From the NCBI GenBank assembly GCA_017508605.1, contig JAFVYN010000099.1, forward strand, positions 1 through 35,092: DNA of 35,092 nt, given 5' to 3'. The position numbers and the translations under genes were made by a program. Of this stretch, positions 21,931 to 29,590 are shown piece by piece. Source of the DNA: Clostridia bacterium. GTDB lineage: Bacteria; Bacillota; Clostridia; Oscillospirales; CAG-272. The notes below the pieces were generated by a model. It was not told the origin of the DNA. It was given only the letters and a program-made list of their open reading frames with translations, and ran no database searches. Every line of letters starts with the position of its first letter. Position 1 is the stretch's first letter.

Positions 21931-22890
21931 TCAGTCAAGAAATTCAAGTACCGTCTGCCACAGCGCTTCATCCTGCTCGGTCATTTTGTCAAAGTCAAAG
22001 CTGTCACGAAAGGCACGGCGGTCTTCGTCGGAGGTGAAGGCGTGCGCGCGGTTTTTCTCGGTGAGGGCAGATGAAAATTCAGCAAGACGGCGAACCGCGT
22101 CAGCGGTATAATTGGGGTTGTGATTTTTACCGCTGACCGAAAGAAAGGTCAGGTTCTCGCGGTCCCTGAGGGCTTTTTGCAGGCGGTTGAAATGCTTTTG
22201 AGGTTTGACGGTGGCATCGTCATCCGAATGGATCACCAGCGCCTTTCCGGAATACTGTCTGAGGGTATTGAGCGCGGAGCAGTCCGCAAAGTCGGGGTTC
22301 GCAGATCGTTCAAAGCGCATGACGGTGGGGATCAGCAGGGAGAGAAGCCCCGGGAAAAAGCTTTGCAGCATGGCTTTTGCTGAGATAGGCGCCGAAAGGG
22401 AAACGATACTGACAAGGTCGGGATGAAAGGCGGGGATGTTCAGAGTGGCATATCCGCCCCAGCTGTGCCCGACCACCGAGATCTTCGCCTTCTCGCCCAT
22501 GGGGGACGCCTTCAGCGAGGTAATGGCATCGTCAAGGTCGGAGATCGACTGCGATAAGGCGTGGATCGATTCGCCCTCACTCTTCACGCAGCCGCTTTTG
22601 TCATACGAAAAGACGGTATAGCCTGCACGAGCGAGGCGTTCGATCTCCTTCATATACGCGGTATGTCCCGCGCCGAGACCGTGATCAAAGACGATGAGAC
22701 GATCACTCTGGCGCTCGCCGTAGTAATAAAACGCGCCTACCAAAGTCTCGTTTCGTTTGTTGGTAAAGGTATAGGGCTTGGCATTGAGATTTTCAAAATC
22801 GGTATGGGAGAAATAAAAGACAGCGGGGTCCGGGTCATAGCGCCTGATGAGGGCGGAGCGGTACAGGGTCACGATCTTATTTTCTTTCAA
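21931..22890 (-). CDS. Alpha/beta hydrolase (serine aminopeptidase S33-like)
   Basis: A 319-residue cytosolic alpha/beta hydrolase. The oxyanion segment is VFDHGLGAGHTAYM; the nucleophile elbow is GHSWGG; the acid is likely in HSDDDATV and the histidine in GKNHNPNY, so the triad appears complete. The substrate cannot be read; relatives hydrolyse esters or lipids. The frame stays open to 23094 and contains an in-frame ATG near 22916, but that ATG falls only 4 bases after the -10. AAAGGAG at 22900-22906 is 9 bases from a TTG at 22890, which I take as the start. It is monocistronic, divergent from mntP. Confidence 0.8.
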   Translation of the reverse strand: MKENKIVTLYRSALIRRYDPDPAVFYFSHTDFENLNAKPYTFTNKRNETLVGAFYYYGERQSDRLIVFDHGLGAGHTAYMKEIERLARAGYTVFSYDKSGCVKSEGESIHALSQSISDLDDAITSLKASPMGEKAKISVVGHSWGGYATLNIPAFHPDLVSIVSLSAPISAKAMLQSFFPGLLSLLIPTVMRFERSANPDFADCSALNTLRQYSGKALVIHSDDDATVKPQKHFNRLQKALRDRENLTFLSVSGKNHNPNYTADAVRRLAEFSSALTEKNRAHAFTSDEDRRAFRDSFDFDKMTEQDEALWQTVLEFLD

Positions 22891-22921
22891 AACGGTCAAC
22901 TCCTTTGATTCATTCATAGGT

Positions 22922-22950
22922 ATTATAGCGCATCCCGATGCGTTTTGCAA
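22922..22950 (-). promoter_or_regulatory. Promoter of the hydrolase with spacer palindrome
   Basis: On the minus strand TTGCAA (22945-22950), 17 bp, TATAAT (22922-22927). The spacer contains a perfect inverted repeat CGCATC-CC-GATGCG (22929-22942), a possible repressor site. Confidence 0.75.
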
Positions 22951-23010
22951 GGAATTTCCATCGATTTTCTTGGCAGGTCTTTCATTTACAGCGTTTTTGC
23001 CAAAAAAGAC

Positions 23011-23039
23011 TTGACTTTTCACCCTCTTCGCGCTATACT
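23011..23039 (+). promoter_or_regulatory. Promoter of mntP
   Basis: TTGACT (23011-23016), 17 bp, TATACT (23034-23039). The leader is only about 22 nt, too short for the yybP-ykoY manganese riboswitch often found before mntP. Confidence 0.8.
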
Positions 23040-23068
23040 GAGAATGCTTTTTTGAGGGAGGTGCGGAT

Positions 23069-23647
23069 ATGAGCTTTATGGAGCTTCTGATCACGGCGAT
23101 CGGGCTTTCGATGGACGCTTTTGCGGTGGCTGTCTGTAAGGGACTGTCGACAGAACGGGTAAAACCGAAGCATTATATTCTGATCGGGCTTTGGTTCGGC
23201 GGATTTCAGGGGCTGATGCCTCTTATCGGCTATCTTCTCGGCTCGACCTTTGAAAGCTATATCACTCCCGTTGACCACTGGGTCGCTTTCGTGCTTCTCG
23301 GGATCATCGGAGGCAATATGCTGAAGGAAGGTCTTTCGAAGGATGACTGTGACTGCAAAAAGGAAGACAGCTCCTTTGCCATCAAGACCATGTTTCTGAT
23401 GGCGCTTGCCACCAGCATCGACGCTTTGGCGGTGGGCATTACCTTTGCCCTTCTTCCCGATGTCAGCATCGTGACGGCTGTGACCTCGATCGGTGTGATC
23501 ACCTTTGTGCTGTCTGCCATCGGTCTTAAGATCGGCAACGTATTTGGTACGAAATACAAAAGCCGTGCCGAGATCACGGGCGGTATCATTCTTATTCTGA
23601 TGGGGACGAAGATCCTTCTTGAGCATCTCGGTGTTCTGAATTTTTAA
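23069..23647 (+). CDS. mntP: Manganese efflux pump MntP
   Basis: A 192-residue, six-helix membrane protein of the MntP (DUF204) family, which exports Mn(II). Both signature halves are visible: [17 protein letters not shown] at the N-terminus and its internal repeat [19 protein letters not shown] in the second half, each with the conserved Asp. A cytoplasmic Cys/Asp-rich loop (DDCDCKKED) separates them. GGGAGG is 7 bases before the ATG. It is monocistronic between its own promoter and a shared terminator. Confidence 0.95.
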   Translation: MSFMELLITAIGLSMDAFAVAVCKGLSTERVKPKHYILIGLWFGGFQGLMPLIGYLLGSTFESYITPVDHWVAFVLLGIIGGNMLKEGLSKDDCDCKKEDSSFAIKTMFLMALATSIDALAVGITFALLPDVSIVTAVTSIGVITFVLSAIGLKIGNVFGTKYKSRAEITGGIILILMGTKILLEHLGVLNF

Positions 23648-23654
23648 TAAAATA

Positions 23655-23697
23655 ACGGAGTCAAGCGCTCTGAAGTGGCGCTTGGCTCCGTTTTTTT
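23655..23697. terminator. Bidirectional terminator between mntP and MFS gene
   Basis: A 14-bp stem with one G-U (23655-23668 with 23678-23691) is followed by seven T on the plus strand; the minus-strand side continues TATTTTATT. Confidence 0.85.
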
Positions 23698-23704
23698 GGT
23701 TTTC

Positions 23705-24949
23705 TCAGGTCAGCGTACCGTGTTTTTTGAAATAGCGCTTGATGGTGAGGATCACGAAAACGCCGAGGATGGGGAAGATAGCGGTAATGAGCATGCCCGT
23801 CTTCATGCCAATCACCTCGGGCGTGAGAGAAAGGCTGGCTGCCATCGAATGCGCGAAATCGCTTGCCGACACGGTATCGACGATGATACCCATCAGCTGA
23901 GGGGCGACCGAAGCGCCGAAATCACCGCCCGCCGCCATCAGAGCGTAGGCGGCAACACCGAGCGATGGCATTTTTTCTTCCATCAGAATGAGCATACCGG
24001 GCCAGAGCATGGAGGTCATGATGCCCGTGACGGCGCAGGCGACAAGACCTATGATGTCATTCGGGGCAAGGGCTGCCGTCAGATAGCAGAGGACGGCGCC
24101 GATCATGCTGACGAGAATGATGTTCTCGATCTTTTTGCCGTATTTCGCGTATACTGTTCTTACGGTGCTGAGTAAAAGCGCGAAGAGGGCAAGTCCGAAG
24201 ATATCGCCCCACGCCTTGGAGATCCCGAGCGCGTTTTCGGCAAAGCCCGAGATCCAGTTGGTCATGGTATTCTCGGATGCCGAGCCTAAAAAGATACACG
24301 CGACACATAAAGCAAGACCGAGCGTGCGCTTTTTGGTGTTCTCCTTGCCGACGGGGTGTGAAAGCTCAAGGGGAGGCATGGGAGAAAAGAAAAAGAGAAC
24401 GGCGGTTACGATGGGCAGAAGCGCAAGAACGATCACAAGATAAAACCAGTTTTCAGCGCCCGCGAGGAGTAAGTAGAGCGTGGCGATCAGTACGTTGCCG
24501 AAGACCCCCCAGCCGTAGAGCGAATGAAGAAGACTCATATCGCGTTCGGGATGCTCGGAGGGAAGCGCGGCGATCGTCGGGGAAAGAAGGACCTCACCGA
24601 GACCTGCCGATACCGAGAAGATCAGCGTACCGATCACAAGCCCCGTATAGGCATATGTGGGAAAGAGCATGGGAATGACGGCATAGACGAGAAGCCCCGC
24701 CGCGGTCAGGATGGGCATCAGGCGGACACAGAGACGGATGTTAAAGAAGCGGGAAAAGAAGGAAAAGATCAGATCGATCGAAAGCTGTGTGATGAAATTG
24801 ATCGCCACCAGTGTTCCAAGCAGGGTATAGGAGATATCGTACATATTGTGAAAGGTGACGAAGAGAAGCGCGGGGATACAGAAGATCGAGCTTGTCGAAA
24901 GATAAGCAAAATAACAGGCAAAACGTGTGCGGCGATAGTTCGGTGTCAT
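23705..24949 (-). CDS. Major facilitator superfamily transporter
   Basis: A 414-residue membrane protein with about 12 hydrophobic helices and MFS features: an N-terminal positive segment (YRRTRFACYFAYLSTSS), a loop with SRFFNIRLCVRLMP after the second helix, and a long central loop near residue 205-220. It resembles the sugar/FucP-like or general drug-proton branches; no substrate can be assigned. The start at 24949 has GAGGGG 6 bases upstream and follows the nitroreductase stop by ten bases, so it is the last gene of the tag operon. The frame extends upstream into the nitroreductase gene without a usable start signal. Confidence 0.85.
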   Translation of the reverse strand: MTPNYRRTRFACYFAYLSTSSIFCIPALLFVTFHNMYDISYTLLGTLVAINFITQLSIDLIFSFFSRFFNIRLCVRLMPILTAAGLLVYAVIPMLFPTYAYTGLVIGTLIFSVSAGLGEVLLSPTIAALPSEHPERDMSLLHSLYGWGVFGNVLIATLYLLLAGAENWFYLVIVLALLPIVTAVLFFFSPMPPLELSHPVGKENTKKRTLGLALCVACIFLGSASENTMTNWISGFAENALGISKAWGDIFGLALFALLLSTVRTVYAKYGKKIENIILVSMIGAVLCYLTAALAPNDIIGLVACAVTGIMTSMLWPGMLILMEEKMPSLGVAAYALMAAGGDFGASVAPQLMGIIVDTVSASDFAHSMAASLSLTPEVIGMKTGMLITAIFPILGVFVILTIKRYFKKHGTLT

Positions 24950-24959
24950 GGCATACCCC

Positions 24960-25484
24960 TCAGCGCACTCTGATGATATATCCTTCTTTGCGGGGAGAAG
25001 CTTCTCTGACGCCGCCCTCGGCACGGTAGCCGAGGATACAGTTGCCGATGCCGACATAATGCTCGGGGATGCCCCATGCCCTCAGATAATTTTTGCCTTC
25101 TTCGGTCTCAAACATTTCCTTTGCACGGAAAATATAGCAGGAATCCACCCCAACGGCATGCGCGGCATTCATGAGATTACCCATGACAAGAGCGCCGTCG
25201 TGAACGTGGGTCGATACGGTGGAATCGGCAAGTACGATGAGGACGGTGGGTGCGCCGTAGAAGGGATCTCCCGTCATGCCGGCGGGATTGCCGTTCAAAA
25301 GGGAGAGCTTTTTGATGGTATCGGGATCCTGTACGGCAACGATCACGGGTGACTGACGGTTTCTGCCCGTGGGGGCGTAGGTGCCTGCCTCCAGGATCAG
25401 CTGCAGTGCCTCCTCTTCGACCTGGCGGTCGAGATATTTCCGACAGCTTCGTCTTTCTTTGAGATCGGTCAGTGTTTCTTTCAT
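24960..25484 (-). CDS. Nitroreductase family protein
   Basis: A 174-residue FMN-dependent oxidoreductase-like protein. The N-terminal RRSCRKYLDRQV matches the family's R-R-S-x-R-x-(Y/F) FMN-phosphate contact. Next come LEAGTYAPTGRNRQSP, AHAVGVDSCYI and a C-terminal IGNCILGYRAEGGVREASPRK. Members reduce nitro compounds, quinones or flavins with NAD(P)H. Length is that of the short family. The start at 25484 is backed by AAAGGA 9 bases upstream; the frame continues upstream only into the HD gene. Spacing of 16 and 10 bases to its neighbours places it in the five-gene operon. Confidence 0.9.
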   Translation of the reverse strand: MKETLTDLKERRSCRKYLDRQVEEEALQLILEAGTYAPTGRNRQSPVIVAVQDPDTIKKLSLLNGNPAGMTGDPFYGAPTVLIVLADSTVSTHVHDGALVMGNLMNAAHAVGVDSCYIFRAKEMFETEEGKNYLRAWGIPEHYVGIGNCILGYRAEGGVREASPRKEGYIIRVR

Positions 25485-25500
25485 GATAACATCCTTTCTT

Positions 25501-26034
25501 TTATGACATAAGCTCACGAAGGGTCTTCAGAAATGCCTCCTCGACAAGAGAAAACTCAGTGAAGGCAAAGCTCAGATTGGCGTGAAGCGTGGGAGCGGGG
25601 GTATAGACGGTCTCGTTCATGATGGTGAGAAATTCATAATGCAAGAGGGTATCGTCAACCTCTTTGATGAGAGCTCTTTCGTCTTCGGTGGGAAGGCGTT
25701 TGGCAAAATGGCGGTAAATGGCATTCTGCAAGGTGTTTTCGATTTCAAGATACGCGGGAAGGTGCGCCTTGACAGGGCGGGTGATATCCGAAAGATACGC
25801 CTCACTCGCGTCGTGCAGAAGGCAGAAGAGAATAACACTCTTCGGATAGCTTCGGCATCTTGCTTCCTCGGCACAGTTCAAAGAATGCTGCGCGACCGAG
25901 TAAAAATGCGGGAAGTGACCGCCCGCGCGGCAGAGCAGAGAAAGGGCGTGCGCAATGTCGATCGGATCGATCGGGCTGTTTTCGGGGTCGAGGGGGTCGA
26001 ATTCATGTCTTCTGTATGTGGTGATGGCGCTCAT
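25501..26034 (-). CDS. HD-domain phosphohydrolase
   Basis: A 177-residue protein with an HD metal-binding core: HFYSVAQHS (first His), LLHDASEAYLSD (the HD pair) and a later Asp in KEVDDTLLHYEF. The arrangement resembles YfbR-type 5'-deoxynucleotidases and related small HD hydrolases acting on nucleotides; the exact substrate is not readable. The start ATG abuts the stop of the LRR gene, and its ribosome binding site (AAAGGAG) lies inside that gene, so translation is coupled. With Tag at the head of the operon a nucleotide-damage role is plausible but inferred. Confidence 0.85.
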   Translation of the reverse strand: MSAITTYRRHEFDPLDPENSPIDPIDIAHALSLLCRAGGHFPHFYSVAQHSLNCAEEARCRSYPKSVILFCLLHDASEAYLSDITRPVKAHLPAYLEIENTLQNAIYRHFAKRLPTEDERALIKEVDDTLLHYEFLTIMNETVYTPAPTLHANLSFAFTEFSLVEEAFLKTLRELMS

Positions 26035-27405
26035 TTATACGCTTGCTCCTTTGCGAAAGGTCAGGGTCATGGTTTCCGAGAGGGCTTTTGTGCCCGCGCC
26101 GTTATTGTCCTCGCCGTAATAGGTCTCGGTCTCGATGCCAACGGGGAGAAAACGCTCGGCGGTCATGACGCCCACGATGATGCCGTCGCGCAAAACCAGG
26201 GTGCGGACCGATCCTTCCTCGGCAATGCGGTGGGTGAAGAAGCTTCTGCCGCATTCATCACCGTCGATATACCGTGTGCGGCGGATCTCAAGCGAAAACA
26301 GGGCAAGCTGATCAAGAAGGGGCGTCAGGGCAAGTCGGGTGATGGCATCGCTCGAGAGACGGTAATCTCCCATGTCATCGGTATAGGGAACGGTACGGTA
26401 GAGCGTGCCGTCGGAATAGAGCGCGCCCTGCATGGAAAAGGAGTTGAGCGAGGTACATTCCGCGATGATATTGCTGCCCACCGTGATCGCGTGTGTGGGA
26501 AAGGTAAGCGTCTTTAAGGCGTTGCAGTAAGCGAAGGCATAAGAGCCGACACGTCTCAAGGCGTCCGAAAAGCGAAGCTCCTTCAGAGAAACGCACTGGT
26601 AAAAGGCATAGCTTTCGACCGTCGCCAGGCTTTCGGACAGGGTGATCTCAGAGAGCGAGGCGGCGTGTCGGAAGGCGCTTTCCCCGATATAGCTGACACC
26701 TTCGGGCAGGGTGAGTGTTGCGATGCCCGAATACGCGAGAGCGGAGCTTCCGATCGCGGTCAGCCCCTTGGGAAGAGAGAGCTTCGTGAGGGATGAGCAG
26801 GAAGAAAAGATGCCGTCGGGCAATGCCTTGAGAGAGGCGGGAAGCGTGACCTTGGTAAGTGCCGGATTGGAGGCAAAGGCATAGCTACCGATCTCACAAA
26901 GGGTATCGGGCAGTGTCAGGCTTTCAAGACCGCAGGCAACGAAGGCGTCGTATCCGATCTTCTTAAGACTTTCGGGGAAGGTGACGGTCTTCAGGGTGCT
27001 CATGCCCTTGAAGGCAAAGGGAAGGATTTCTTTGGTGCCGTCGGGAATCTCGTAGTGGGTGATTGGCTTTGCGTCCGCGAAGAAGAATCTCGCGTACTCG
27101 CCGGGGGCGGCGTAGGAGTTTTCAAAGGCGATCCCGGTGTATGCCTCAAGGCTTTCAAGATGCACGTCACGAAGGGCGGTACAGCCCGAAAAGGCAAAGG
27201 CGCCGACGGTTTTGACTGAGGCGGCGAGATAGAGCTTTTTCAGCTCCTTGGCGTCGGAAAAGGCGTAGGGCGCGATCTCGCTGACACCGTCGGGAATGAT
27301 GACGGCAGTCGCGCTTTTGTCAAGAAGGCGCTCGATCTTGTAGCTGCCGTCGGCAAGGGCGATATAGCGGAAGGGGGAGAGCAGCGCGCGGAGTTTCGGA
27401 GTCAT
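26035..27405 (-). CDS. Cytosolic BspA-type leucine-rich repeat protein
   Basis: A 456-residue protein made largely of about 10 LRR_5 repeats (residues about 40-330) of 22-24 residues with the pattern I-P-x-x-V/L-x-x-I-x-x-Y-A-F, for example DGVSEIAPYAFSDAKELKKL and ESLKKIGYDAFVACGLESL. No signal peptide, membrane anchor or cell-wall signal is present, unlike most BspA-type proteins, so it is probably intracellular. The C-terminal 120 residues are a distinct beta-rich domain without a recognised family. AAAGGA about 9 bases upstream selects ATG 27405. It lies between tag and the HD gene, and its role there is unknown. The TIR protein at 8448 carries a related LRR segment. Confidence 0.88.
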   Translation of the reverse strand: MTPKLRALLSPFRYIALADGSYKIERLLDKSATAVIIPDGVSEIAPYAFSDAKELKKLYLAASVKTVGAFAFSGCTALRDVHLESLEAYTGIAFENSYAAPGEYARFFFADAKPITHYEIPDGTKEILPFAFKGMSTLKTVTFPESLKKIGYDAFVACGLESLTLPDTLCEIGSYAFASNPALTKVTLPASLKALPDGIFSSCSSLTKLSLPKGLTAIGSSALAYSGIATLTLPEGVSYIGESAFRHAASLSEITLSESLATVESYAFYQCVSLKELRFSDALRRVGSYAFAYCNALKTLTFPTHAITVGSNIIAECTSLNSFSMQGALYSDGTLYRTVPYTDDMGDYRLSSDAITRLALTPLLDQLALFSLEIRRTRYIDGDECGRSFFTHRIAEEGSVRTLVLRDGIIVGVMTAERFLPVGIETETYYGEDNNGAGTKALSETMTLTFRKGASV

Positions 27406-27431
27406 GATAAGATCCTTTCGGTCGGAATGAT

Positions 27432-27983
27432 TTATGTTCGGGATGATAAAAAGCAATCGGGATCGTGCGAGACGATCAGACCGACCGCCTGAAGATAAGA
27501 ATAGATGACGGTGGAGCCGACGAAGGACATGCCGCGCCCGACGAGATCCTTGGAGAGGGCATCGGAAAGCGGGGATACCGTCAGCCCGTTTTCATACAGG
27601 GGATAGGTGTCAAAAAACGAGAGAAGATAGCGGGAAAAGCTGCCGTGTTCAGCTTGTATGCCGAGAAAGACGGCGGCATTTCTGACGCTTGCCGCGATCT
27701 TTCGGCGGTTGCGGATGATCGCCTTATTGTCCGAGAGGGTTTTCAGCTTTTCTTCGTCATAGCGGGCGATCTTTGCGGGGTCAAAGCCGTCGAAAGCTTC
27801 ACAAAACGCCTCTCGCTTGTTGAGAACGCATTCCCACGAAAGCCCTGCCTGAAAGCTTTCGAGAAGAAGCATTTCAAAAAGATAGCCGTCATCGAGGTTC
27901 AGAACACCCCATTCGCTGTCATGATAGGCGATATAGCGGGGGTTTTTGAGATTACACCATCGGCATCGCGTGAGGGATTTCAT
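27432..27983 (-). CDS. tag: DNA-3-methyladenine glycosylase I
   Basis: A 183-residue base-excision repair enzyme removing 3-methyladenine from alkylated DNA. Tag signatures are complete: CRWC near the N-terminus, YHDSEWGV (zinc-ligand His), QAGLSWECVLNKREAF (substrate pocket), GMSFVGSTVIYSYLQAVG (helix-hairpin-helix end), and SHDPDCF with the last zinc ligands. Length matches E. coli Tag (187). AAAGGAG 8 bases upstream selects ATG 27983. It is the first gene of the minus-strand operon tag, LRR, HD, nitroreductase, MFS. Confidence 0.95.
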   Translation of the reverse strand: MKSLTRCRWCNLKNPRYIAYHDSEWGVLNLDDGYLFEMLLLESFQAGLSWECVLNKREAFCEAFDGFDPAKIARYDEEKLKTLSDNKAIIRNRRKIAASVRNAAVFLGIQAEHGSFSRYLLSFFDTYPLYENGLTVSPLSDALSKDLVGRGMSFVGSTVIYSYLQAVGLIVSHDPDCFLSSRT

Positions 27984-28015
27984 AACGGCACTCCTTTTTG
28001 ACATCGGATGCTAAC

Positions 28016-28044
28016 AGTATACCACAGAACGTTTTCTTTTTCAA
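28016..28044 (-). promoter_or_regulatory. Promoter of the tag operon
   Basis: On the minus strand TTGAAA (28039-28044), 17 bp, TATACT (28016-28021). Confidence 0.8.
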
Positions 28045-28056
28045 GAGCAAAACCTA

Positions 28057-28085
28057 TTGAAATTTCCCGAATCCTGTGGTAAAAT
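28057..28085 (+). promoter_or_regulatory. Promoter of the DUF4185-like/GH32 unit
   Basis: TTGAAA (28057-28062), 17 bp, TAAAAT (28080-28085). It is divergent from the tag promoter with a 12-bp gap; the two -10 regions carry an inverted repeat TACCACAG/CTGTGGTA (28020-28027 and 28074-28081). Confidence 0.75.
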
Positions 28086-28115
28086 AGAAGCACAGACCAT
28101 GTTCGGGAGGACTTT

Positions 28116-29549
28116 ATGAAAAAAAGACTGCTTACGTATCTGACCGTACTCTTAGCCGTGATCATCGCGGTATCCGCCTGTATGACGGCTTTTGCCGAAG
28201 AAAGTGAGGAAAGTGACATGAAGGGTGTCAAGGCTGACAATTGGAATGCGCTGTTTGACCGCAGCGGTGAGAGAAACACCTGGCTTTGCGCCGACGGGAT
28301 CTATTCGGTCTCGCTTGACGGTAAGGACTCCATCTCCTCGGCAACCAAGGATTCAAAGACCTTTTTCATCTTCAGCGACTCCTTTATCGGAAACGCCGCC
28401 TCGAACGGCTCGATGTCGCTTGCTTCCATGGTGAATCATTCCGCCATGGTGCTGACGGGCAACGAGCCTCTTGACAAAAATGCAGAATTCATCTGGGGGC
28501 TTAAGGGCGACACCAAGCAAAGAAACAATATCTTCGGGATCGACGAGTGGATGTTTGACCTGCTTTCGGACGGCGAGAATCTCTATCTCTTCGGCTTTAC
28601 GCATGACAGCAACTGGAAGCCCGAGCGCATCGATCTTTATACCGTGCCGATCGTCGACGGCGACGTCGATCTCTCGGCGTATACGAGAAAGCTGAATATC
28701 TCGCCCCTCATCAAGAAGACCGAGAACGCGCATTACGTGTTCAGTATGGGCATTACGCCGAATACCGAAACGGCGGGCGCGAAGGATCCCGACGGGTATT
28801 ATTATTTCTACGGCTACCGTGATAATATCGGCAACTGGATCCAGACGAAGGATCTCATCGTTTCGCGTATCCACGAAAACGATTTTCCGGATTTTTCCAA
28901 GCTGACCTACTGGAACGGCAGTGAATGGGGCAGTGATATCGAGCAGTCGGCAGTGCTTGTCGAAAACGTATCCTGCGAGGTCAGTGTGACCCCCATTGAA
29001 TACGGACCGCACGCGGGCAGATACATCGCGATCTACACCGAAATGGTACAGAGCGCGCATATGAAATATGCCCTCGGCGACTCGCCCTGGGGCCCCTTCG
29101 ATACCCCCGTGGAATTCTATACCGCGCCCGAAACAGGAACCGACGCGATCGGTGGCAACGGCGCGCTCTATACCTACAACGCCAAGGCACATCCCCATCT
29201 GTCGGACGGCAACAAGCTTTTAGTCTCGTATAACGTGAACGTCAGTATGTCCGCCGCCAGAAACTGCCGTGACTACTATCCCCGTTTTCTCTATCTTGAT
29301 CTCGGCGGCGAGATCCCCACGGTGACAACGCCTGTAGAAACCGAGACACAAGCGCCCGCAACCACCGGGGCACCCCTGACCGACACGCCCGTGACGACCG
29401 ATACCCTCGTGACAGACCCCCTCGACCCTGTAACACCCTCCGACAAGCCTTTGACGTGGGTACTTCCCACGGTGCTTTCGGCATGCGCCCTTCTCGGTGT
29501 GGGAATCGGCGCGTACTTTTTCCTGAAGCATAAGAAAAAGAAGCACTGA
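28116..29549 (+). CDS. Membrane-anchored DUF4185-like beta-propeller protein
   Basis: A 477-residue surface protein. Residues 1-27 form a signal peptide with a likely cut after AFA. Residues about 40-400 look like a five-bladed propeller related to GH43/GH32 folds: TFFIFSDSFIG, DPDGYYYFYGYRDNIG, GRYIAIYTEMV, then DSPWGPF and AHPHLSDGNKLLVSYNVN. This pattern fits DUF4185 proteins, some of which are glycan-active enzymes; I cannot assign activity. A Thr/Pro-rich linker (about 400-445) precedes a C-terminal membrane helix (about 448-470) and a Lys-rich tail, so the protein faces outward while tethered to the membrane. GGGAGGA is 5 bases before the ATG. It is followed by the GH32 gene after 41 bases, likely one operon. 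Confidence 0.8.
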   Translation: MKKRLLTYLTVLLAVIIAVSACMTAFAEESEESDMKGVKADNWNALFDRSGERNTWLCADGIYSVSLDGKDSISSATKDSKTFFIFSDSFIGNAASNGSMSLASMVNHSAMVLTGNEPLDKNAEFIWGLKGDTKQRNNIFGIDEWMFDLLSDGENLYLFGFTHDSNWKPERIDLYTVPIVDGDVDLSAYTRKLNISPLIKKTENAHYVFSMGITPNTETAGAKDPDGYYYFYGYRDNIGNWIQTKDLIVSRIHENDFPDFSKLTYWNGSEWGSDIEQSAVLVENVSCEVSVTPIEYGPHAGRYIAIYTEMVQSAHMKYALGDSPWGPFDTPVEFYTAPETGTDAIGGNGALYTYNAKAHPHLSDGNKLLVSYNVNVSMSAARNCRDYYPRFLYLDLGGEIPTVTTPVETETQAPATTGAPLTDTPVTTDTLVTDPLDPVTPSDKPLTWVLPTVLSACALLGVGIGAYFFLKHKKKKH

Positions 29550-29590
29550 TCCATAAGAATCAAAAAGAAGAATCGAAAAGGAGAATACCC

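Noticed and set aside
23040..23068. yybP-ykoY manganese riboswitch before mntP
   Set aside because: The leader between promoter and start is only about 22 nt, with no room for the aptamer.
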